A stretch of DNA of 64,000 bases from Heterohyrax brucei (lineage: Eukaryota > Chordata > Mammalia > Hyracoidea > Procaviidae): NCBI GenBank assembly GCA_028571685.1, contig CM053140.1, positions 62,254,201-62,318,200 on the forward strand, given 5' to 3'. Below the pieces are notes generated by a model. The model saw only the letters and a list, made by a program, of their open reading frames with translations. It was not told the origin of the DNA and did not search any database. The position numbers and the translations under genes are program-made. Shown here piece after piece: positions 56,680 to 64,000 of this stretch; positions within the stretch are counted from its first letter, which is position 1, and every line of letters starts with the position of its first letter.

Positions 56680-56790
56680 AGCTGCTGGGGATTTCTCTGC
56701 TAATCTGGGACTTCTCTGCTTGCATCTCATTTGCCTATATTTGCATAACAAGGGCCTAACTGGCACCAGAGATCGAAATTTCTGGCCTGG
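56680..56790. promoter_or_regulatory. candidate enhancer with SOX-OCT composite site
   Basis: ATTTGCATAACAAGG at 56739-56753; its complement CCTTGTTATGCAAAT matches the SOX2-OCT4 composite consensus CWTTGTTATGCAAAT at all but one base. An octamer-like TGCATCTCATTTGC lies just upstream and GCTAATCTGGG (OTX/homeodomain-like) about 40 bp away. No repeat signature. Confidence 0.45.
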
Positions 56791-57534
56791 GTACTTGTGT
56801 GAAAGAGGGGCCTCTAGAGAGTGAGCAGGAATCCTGGGCCAGGGAGACAGAGGTGGGGCTGACAAAGTTCCATCTACTCCCAAGAGCTCCACCTCTTCCC
56901 TAACCCCTGGTGCAGAAGTGGTGGGTTTCAGTGGAAGCAGGGTGGGGAGGTGTGACAAGAGTCAGAATCAAGTGATCCTTGACAGCCTCCAGCACCCAGC
57001 AGGGAACTGGGCATACAGCATTCCCATGGGTGGGAAGGGATTGAATTTTCTAAGGGCTGAGCTGGTGGTGGAGTCAGCGGTGTCAGGAATAAAACTCTGT
57101 TGCTTCTCATCTCCCTCGGCCCCCACTAGTCTGGTTGAGAGCTGACGCTCAGTGTTTGGATTCATATCTGAGATCTGCCACTTGCTAGCTCCATTACCTT
57201 CAGACCTGGACAACCAGAGTGCATGCCTTGAGCTCCCCACTTTAATGGCCCCATCCTGGCCCTTTTCTGCATGGAATGATGAATTTAAAGGTTGTATTCA
57301 CCTGCAGCTCCAGCCCCATTCTACCCTACACTTCAGGTACCTGGAACATAGAATTCCTTGCCCAAACAGTCCCAAGCTACTACCGAAACCATCCTCAGGT
57401 CCATGGGGTGGTTCTTTCCCAGAAGTGTGGACCAAGCAGAGACTTGAATGTCGGGGCCTCCACAGGCATGCACACAAGGCTCCCTGTGGTGCAGAACGGA
57501 GCCTGATGAGATGAGAAAGGAGGTAGTAGAAGGC

Positions 57535-57765
57535 CAGGGTCCTTTGCATTCTTGACCCAGGCTGTGCAAATGTTTGGGTGACAAGCTGTTTGACTTTGAG
57601 CAAGTTCCTTAACCTCACCATGTCCCCAAGTGGATTTAATAATAGTACTCACTTTACAGGGTTGTTCTGAGGATAAAATGAGTTAATCCATGTAAGGCAC
57701 TTAAAACAGTACCTGCACAGAGTTAACAGCGTGTAAGTGTTCACTATTATTGTCTATTATCCTGG
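57535..57765 (+). repeat. MIR element
   Basis: AGCAAGTTCCTTAACCTCAC, then TTACAGGGTTGTTCTGAGGA, then AATCCATGTAAGGCACTTAA. Confidence 0.75.
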
Positions 57766-58905
57766 GATTTGGCCTTTTTCCTCCAGCTGGAGAGGCAGCT
57801 CTTTCACTTTGAGAGAGCTGGGGACATCCTCTGTTTACTTTTATTCTCCTCCTTCTGAGCCCAGATTCCCCTTCTCTCTTTCCCCAGATCCTACATCACC
57901 AGACCAAGATGCCAGGAGGGCAGCCAAGTCATTGCACTGAACATAATAGTTTGTGTAAAATCCTTAGTTGGATGAGTGAATGAATGAATAGAAAACAAAG
58001 AGTCAATGAGTGAAAGTCAAACAGAAGGCTGGATTGACTGACAGAAGGGTAGACTGACAGGCTGATGTTTTGTCTTTGGAGGCCTCAGATCTGTTGCCCA
58101 GAACAACACCACTGTTCCATTTTCATTAGGTAGTGGGAAGCTAAGCTGGGAGCTAGGGGGTTGGCCAGTCTCTGAAAGGTCAACCCTGGCTGGTGAGCAG
58201 CTCAGCCCTATAGAAGGGACACCTCACCTATGGGTGCGGCGGGGAGTGTCTGCTGGTGTGGCTGGGTCCTTGGTGTCTTGCAGATGTCTGGACAGGTGTA
58301 GGAGTCTCCATGTCTCTCTGTGTATCTCTTAGGACCTCCTTCCTGCCTAACACAGGAAAGGCCCTGGAACAGGGCTCATTGGAGTCTGGGGGAAGGTTGG
58401 TGAACCTCACTGCCTCCATATTTATACCCCTGCCCCGGTCTGGCAAAGCCAGCCCTCAGTGTGCCCACCTGTCAGCCAGCAGGTTAGTGGTGATGGAGAG
58501 ATCCCCTGGGGCCCCTTGACCTCCACCATCTGGGGAGGCTGGTGTTGGGGGGAAGAAAGGACCTGTCTCAGGATCCCCCTCTGGCTCTCAGGCTTGGCAC
58601 TAGACTCATCTCAGAGAGTGATGGGTACGTGAGGGCGTGGGAGTGTAGGTATGTGTAAGTCGAGCTGCACACGTGGCCTGTGTGTATGTGTGGTGATCTC
58701 TGTTGGGATGGTAGGTTTAGGTGTGACTGTGAGTAGGCTTATGTGTTTGCATTCATGACTGTGTGTCTATGTTTATAAATCTGTGTGGCTGTGTCCTTAT
58801 CATTTGGGGTTTCTGTATATGAAGATGAATGTCCCAGACTGTGGTTTAACTGCATGGGTTGGGGTCTGGGTGTTTTCCAAGGAAGCTCCAGGCATGAGAA
58901 GGGTG

Positions 58906-58926
58906 GGATTAGGATTAGGATTAGGG
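58906..58926 (+). repeat. short telomere-like (TTAGGA)n/TTAGGG run
   Basis: GGATTA is repeated three times and followed by GGGTTTG. Too short to be an interstitial telomere of note. Confidence 0.7.
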
Positions 58927-59339
58927 TTTGATAAGAAGGTGACCATTCTCAGTGAATTCTTACTACAGCTTTCAACCTGGGGAGATTAAGCCCCAGATTC
59001 ATTTCTTTAAAAACTGCTCTCATTTCTGTCCTCTTACCTGCGTGAGGTCCAATGGTCCTGAGCCCCACCAAAGAAGCTGGAAGTCCCTGTGAAGGAGACC
59101 AAGTCAGCCTGAGGAATCCTATAAGACTTTGGCCTGACTTCAAGCCCCCGCTCCTTGGCGTTGGATCCTGGTTTCAGGCATCATCAGTCTTAGGCTCCTT
59201 GGGGAAGCCCCCACAGAGACATTTTTCCTCACAACCCAGACTCAGGATGGTCACGTGGTCACTTGAAGATACCTGCAAAACCATTCTCATGTAAAGTCAC
59301 CTACTTACTAGGCGTGGGCATTGACCCAGCCTCACATAT

Positions 59340-59900
59340 GAACAGATGACCACATGTATAATCATAGATCTTCCAGACACAAGTGTACATACACATATGG
59401 GCACATGTGTGTTCACACACAGAAACATGCATCAATTCTTGCAAGTACACATTGCTTAGAATTACACTCACGCAGACATGCTTACACATGCTGTCCTTTA
59501 TGTGTCCCTTCCCGCCCTCACTCCAGTTCTCTTGGTCCAGTACCCTCCCCCACTATGGGTGACCCTTTGGGATGACCCTTTGCAAGGTCAGCATCAAAGA
59601 AGGGCAGGTGTGCATATACTTCTGTGACCTCCTGCTGATGCAGCTGCACGTGTCTACACGGGTAAGTTGGCGTATCTGAGTGTCACTGTGTGGTAGTCTG
59701 TGTGCCTCTAGCTCTGTGTATAACAGGGGGATTGTCACCATGACACTCTGTGGGGTTTTTTCTACATCTGTGCATAGTTCTGGATGTGTGTACCCATCTG
59801 TGGGAATGTGTGTGACAGTGGGAGATGCATGTTATCTCTGTGACTACATTTTCTGAACCATCTTTTGAAGTGTATTTGTTAAGTCTGTGGATACATTTGT
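59340..59900 (+). repeat. CA/TG-rich low-complexity region
   Basis: CACATG/CATGTG-rich first half and TGTGTSTG-rich second half, like the regions at 46-48 kb. No gene. Confidence 0.55.
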
Positions 59901-60017
59901 GTATCTGTGCATGTCCCATGTGTATGTGGCCCAGAATCCACAGGGCGGCTGGGTTGGCTCCCCTCCCGGCAGAGGCTCTGGCCTGGGGCGGGGCTGGGCG
60001 GGACTGGCCTGAATCCC

Positions 60018-60225
60018 CCTGTCATTGACAGTCGTATTTACAGAGCTCCGAGTAGGACATAATTGCTTCTATTAATCTTTCTCCGGTTGTTAATTGCTCA
60101 CTTATCGGGTTGTGTATTATGCCGACTGTTGCTCTTAATTCGCCTCCATAGCTGCAGGTGTTTGCTGCCTTATTAACTGTTAATCGGAGCGGCTAGGGAT
60201 GGAGACTTAATTGGCCCCCAGAGTG
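60018..60225. promoter_or_regulatory. candidate conserved element, dense homeodomain sites
   Basis: About 200 bp of repeat-free AT-rich DNA, bounded by GC-rich DNA. It contains TGTCATTGACAG, ACATAATTGC, TATTAATC, TTAATTGCTC, CTTAATTCGCC, TTATTAACTGTTAATC and CTTAATTGG: at least seven TAAT cores plus a MEIS/TGIF-like TGACAG. It also keeps several CpGs. Strongest enhancer-like block of the intergenic part. Confidence 0.5.
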
Positions 60226-61114
60226 GGACACAGGCTCACAGGCAGGCCAGCCGGGCACTGCCAGGCTTGCAGCCTGTCCCTGGAACCCTTACCTGTGAAG
60301 ACAGGTGGCTCCCAGGGAAGGAGCTGGCCCACTGCCATCCTCTGGCAGGCATCAGTGGTGTATATAGTGGGCAGCGTTGCAACTTCAGGGCATGGCTCTC
60401 ATGCCATCCTACCTCTTCTGGAAGCCAACTGACCAATCAAAATATAGTTTCTATACCTCTTCCCTATCACCAATGGTCTTCCTCTACCCAAGATAGAAAC
60501 CAACTTCATTTATTTTAATTATCTGAATCTAATTAAGAGCTAAGAGACCAATACAAAGAAGAGAAACAGCCCTTCCTCCCTGACCCTTGTAGTCAAGGCT
60601 GTCAACGTCACAGAGACACTGGGAGAAAACAGGACAAGAAGATGGAGCTTCCACCAGAGCAGGAAGGGTACAAGTTAGTCTCAGGAAGGATTTCCCAGGT
60701 GTTGAGGTGGATATCTAGAGCAAGTGCAGCCCAAACAAGAACAAGAATTTCTAGGAGGAGACCTAGGGCTCCAACCCAACCTTCACAGGGTCCCTTCCCA
60801 CCCCCACCTCCACCCTGGCTTACATAGCCCCAAGGACAGGGAACTGCAGGTGTGAGAGAGCTCTCAAGCTGACTTTGCCCCTCAGTCACAGCAGAGGAGT
60901 CCCCTTGACCATATTGGAAGCCGAGGTCAAGACAGGGCAAGGGAGTGGCCCCAGGACCCCCTGTCTTCTCTGGTAAAGACTCAGACATGTGATTCCTTCC
61001 TACTCCATCCCCGGCATCTCAGCCCCTACCTCCTCAGCTTCAGGTTAGAGCCTTCCAACCTCAGTTGCTACTGCTGTGCCAACTTTAGACAGCAATACAG
61101 GGTTTCTGGAAACA

Positions 61115-61157
61115 ACTCTCTCTCTCTTTCTCTCTCTCTCTCTCTGTGTGTGTGTGT
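61115..61157 (+). repeat. (TC)n-(TG)n compound microsatellite
   Basis: CTCTCTCTCTTTCTCTCTCT continues into TGTGTGTGTGTG. Confidence 0.9.
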
Positions 61158-61364
61158 TGGGAGAGAGGATGCCCACACTTTACCAACCTGGCCTCCAGCC
61201 TCCAAGCAGGACAAATAAGCAAACCAATAGTTTTCACTCAACTACAGTCTGCCATGACATCTGGAAGTTCTTCCTGGTGTCTAATTGCCATCTCTTGAGC
61301 TGCAAAGGAAGTTAATCTGCTTTGGTTGGGTTCTAAGAGGAGCTGAGGCTCTTATGAGGAAGGA

Positions 61365-61645
61365 AGAAAGCTACTACTGAGTGCCTGCTGTGAGCTAGAC
61401 CGGCAGTAAGTGCATGCAAAAGTGGCATCTCATTGAATCCACCCTCACACAACCTGGTGAGTTAGGGATTGTCTTTGTTTGGTGGTATGAGTTGATCCTG
61501 ACTCATAGCAACCCCATATGACAGAGTAGAACTGTTCATAGGATGTACCTCATTTACAGAGAAGGAAACCAAGGCATGGAGAGGAGAACTAAAATTGTCC
61601 GAGGCCACAGTCAAGAAAAAGCAGCACTGGGATTTCAACCAGGCC
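61365..61645 (-). repeat. MIR split by an AfroSINE fragment
   Basis: MIR halves (GAGTGCCTGCTGTGAGCTAG; later CATTTACAGAGAAGGAAACC) flank a 73-bp reverse AfroSINE end at 61474-61546 (GAGTTGATCCTGACTCATAG). The strand given is that of the SINE. Confidence 0.7.
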
Positions 61646-61802
61646 TAGTGTTACCTGGGGGGTTGGGGTGTTTCTGGGCAGGGATCTTGGGTGGATTCAT
61701 GCTAAGCGTTTAATAAGAGGAGACGACAGCTGGGAACCAGTGGTCACTACTATGGCTGTCCCACCCACTCCAAATCTGGTTAACACCGGTAAACCAACCT
61801 CT

Positions 61803-61814
61803 TGCGCATGCGCA
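61803..61814. promoter_or_regulatory. NRF1-type palindrome
   Basis: TGCGCATGCGCA is a perfect NRF1 consensus, an unusual CpG-containing motif in CpG-poor surroundings. Confidence 0.5.
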
Positions 61815-62290
61815 GTTAACCTGCCCATCAAGAGGGATGAGGGAGCTGCCCAGGGATAGTTGCTCAAACAAGTTCCAGCTCCGCCTCTACGTTAATAACA
61901 TGCAGATATATGTAAATATACACAAGCCACTGACCAAACGTTTGGGAGCAATGAGGGATGACACAGGTGCGCTTCTATGGAAACCTAAACGCGACCCCCA
62001 CCTCTCAGACAAGCAGGCTACAGACACCGTGCCCAAAGACCCAGGGTTCCTCGCTCCAGAGCCCAGAGGTTCACGGAGCCTCACAGGGTGTCAACCGGGA
62101 AACCCTCAGAGTCTGCGTCTAGCTCAGGGAACCAATGGCCCGTAGTAGGGCACTGGAGTCGCCCACAAAGGCAGGCTGCAGACAGTTATGGGGGGAAAAG
62201 CGATGAGATCCTTGCCAGCCTAGACGATCTTCCCGTAAAACCTAGGGGTCTAGGTAGCCCTTCAGATCCCTGGCGATGCCTCCTCGGGCC

Positions 62291-62346
62291 TAGCAACACA
62301 AGCCCCGCCCAGCGTTGCTTAGCAACGTCCATCCAGCCTAGCAACT
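62291..62346. promoter_or_regulatory. RFX X-box with flanking half-sites
   Basis: GTTGCTTAGCAAC (62314-62326) is a near-palindromic X-box. TAGCAAC half-sites sit on both sides (62291 and about 62338), with a CCCCGCCC SP-type box between. Repeat-free. Confidence 0.5.
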
Positions 62347-63723
62347 GTCAAATCACGCCCCCTAGAAACACCCAGCCTAATCGGAGCTTTCCGGCCTCCC
62401 CAGAGGGAAGTAAGGCGGAGGATCGTGGGCTGGGGCCAAAATGCATAGGTCAATGCTGTGCAGACTCTAGCCTTGAGGCAAGCTGCAGGATTTCAGGAGC
62501 CAGCTATAAACATCTATGCGAGTTTAGAGGAACGTGCTTTCATCCCTATTTACAGAAGGGAAAACTGAAGCTCCAAGAAGAAGCCACTGCCCGGAATACA
62601 TAGTTTGTTCTTCCCTAAATGTCCCAGGAAGGCAACAAACTTCACAAGGCGCAGGAATCTCTCCAGTTTTCGCCAGAGGAAGTCCTGGGTCTGTGGTTGG
62701 CGACGGGGGAGGGCGGATGTGTACAGTCCTATCCCTCCACACCACCAACTGCATTAGGAAAATGACCCAAGTTGCAGACTAAGAATCAGAGCCGCAGGTT
62801 TACATGGTAATTTGTGTTATTTGCATATGGCGCGGAGGCTGTGGCACCCTTCCAAGCCGGAAAAATTTCCACTGGAACCCCGCCCCCCTCCTCCGGTTCA
62901 CCTGTCCAGGCTCCCCGAATCTGATCCCCCTCCACCCCCGCGTCCAACCCCTCCCCAAGAAATTCTCACCCAGCCCCCAGCTCTGTCTCCCATCCTGTGA
63001 ACCCCGGCCACCATCCCAAGGGCAAGGGCCCCCTCTGCTGCCCGCCGGGGGTAGGGCAGCTGCAGAGCTTGGGCAGAGAAGCAGGATTCCCCACCCCCAC
63101 TCACCATCTCCCCACTCTAGTCCTGCAGTGTCCCGGGTGAGGCTGGGACGTGTATAGACTTCGATAGGAGGTGGGCAGGGGTAGGCCCCTTCAGACCCGG
63201 GACTACATGTGAGGTCCTGCCAGAGGTCCCCATCCCCCATCCACAAGAGTACACCCCTTCAGACCTGAGCTAAAAGTGGGGTCCTGACGAAGTCTTCATC
63301 CCCCACCTAGGCCCTGCTTCCCTACACTGGTCAATCAGCCAAGGGGCAGTTATTTACCCTGTCAGCCCTTCCAACGTACACCTCACACTGAGACAGTGTA
63401 CACTTCAGGTCCAAGGCAAGACAGTACCCCTCAAACCCACCCTGAACGCCCACCTCCAAGTGTCTGGGAGTGACAGCAGCTAGAGGGAAAGAAGACCCCA
63501 CTGGATCTCCTACTTCCCACAACAGGGCATGCAAGCAGACAGACACACATACACAAAGATACATGCACACAGACCCACACAGATGCACAGAGGCACAGAG
63601 ACTATGATGGAGTTATGTACGACACCCAGTTCTCCAAAGGAAAAAAATCTTGGTAACGGGAAAATTTCAAAACCATTCCAACTTGTTCTTTTTCTCTCTA
63701 GCAATTTCTGGTGGCTGTCCATT

Positions 63724-64000
63724 CAGGAGTTCTTGAGTGGTACAAACAGTTAAGTGCCTGGCTGCTAACTAAAATGCTGGCAGTTGGGTGGAAAGGAGGG
63801 GAAAGGAGACTGTTGGGAGGATAGGACATGTATGGAGCAGAGAGGAGAGGTGTGCTGTCACCCAACAGGGAGAGCAGTGGGAGCTGCATATAGGTGAGCA
63901 CGTGAATTTATATGGGAATGTACATTTTCATTCAGTCGTAATTTTAAAAAAAGAAAGAAAAAAAAACAAAAGGCTGGCAGTTATGGTCCACCTAGAGGTA
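63724..64000 (+). repeat. AfroSINE interrupted by a poly(A)-tailed retroposon
   Basis: The SINE head (GTTCTTGAGTGGTACAAACA) runs to 63785. It is interrupted by about 180 bp ending in an A-rich tail (63945-63967), and resumes at 63968. AAAATGCTGGCAGTT and AAAAGGCTGGCAGTT flank the insert as a 15-bp target-site duplication with one mismatch. The SINE continues past the window edge. Confidence 0.75.

Larger units (their letters stand above)
39621..64000. other. intergenic region upstream of ADGRB2
   Basis: No protein-coding exon with conserved domain, splice logic or codon pattern was found over 24 kb. From memory of the human map the next gene is SPOCD1; none of its exons is recognisable, and its 3' end would lie beyond the right edge. 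The region is repeats plus scattered unique blocks, some listed separately. Confidence 0.6.

Noticed and set aside
58906..58926. interstitial telomeric repeat
   Set aside because: Only three TTAGGA units and one TTAGGG. Too short to indicate a chromosome fusion or telomere healing.
62800..63246. 148-codon minus-strand frame near the right end as an exon of the neighbouring gene
   Set aside because: No similarity that I can recall to SPOCD1 or other proteins; Gly/Trp-rich composition mirrors CCACCC-rich DNA on the other strand.

Overview
The window is mammalian nuclear DNA, very probably from an afrotherian such as an elephant or a close relative. Evidence: long GT-AG introns, CpG islands, MIR/L2/L1 fossils, and above all more than a dozen copies of the tRNA-derived AfroSINE family (CTGGTGGCGCAGTGGTTAAG-type heads and GAGTCGGAATCGACTCGAC-type tails on both strands). 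No prokaryotic, phage or plasmid feature is present.

One protein-coding gene accounts for the left 39.5 kb: ADGRB2 (BAI2, brain-specific angiogenesis inhibitor 2, adhesion GPCR B2), on the minus strand. I placed 29 coding exons by hand from reading frame, exon phase and splice dinucleotides. They join without a frame break into 4,653 nt, 1,550 residues plus stop. From N to C terminus: signal peptide and cysteine-rich CUB-like region (30.7-31.5 kb), linker, four thrombospondin type-1 repeats (15.8-18.4 kb, one exon each), hormone-receptor-like domain, GAIN domain ending in an HLS cleavage site (12.3 kb), seven transmembrane helices (7.1-11.8 kb), and a long cytoplasmic tail ending in QTEV, a PDZ ligand (0.7 kb). 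The 3' UTR has an AATAAA at 438-443. Exon 1 is non-coding and lies in a CpG island at about 38.9-39.6 kb. Two more CpG-rich blocks, at 35.5-36.2 and 37.8-38.1 kb, may be alternative first exons.

From 39.6 to 64 kb I find no convincing protein-coding exon. This upstream intergenic DNA holds AfroSINEs, L2, MIR and L1 relics, TG/CA-rich tracts, and several unique blocks that look like conserved regulatory elements: homeodomain-site clusters at 50.4-50.7 and 60.0-60.2 kb, a near-consensus SOX-OCT composite site at 56.74 kb, and an NRF1 palindrome plus RFX X-box at 61.8-62.35 kb. A 70-nt hairpin with a perfect 19-bp stem lies at 53.39-53.46 kb.

I did not find a new multi-gene system. The best leads are the hairpin, the regulatory clusters, the required GC-AG intron inside the 7TM region, and the 20-codon tail segment of the human protein that I could not locate here.
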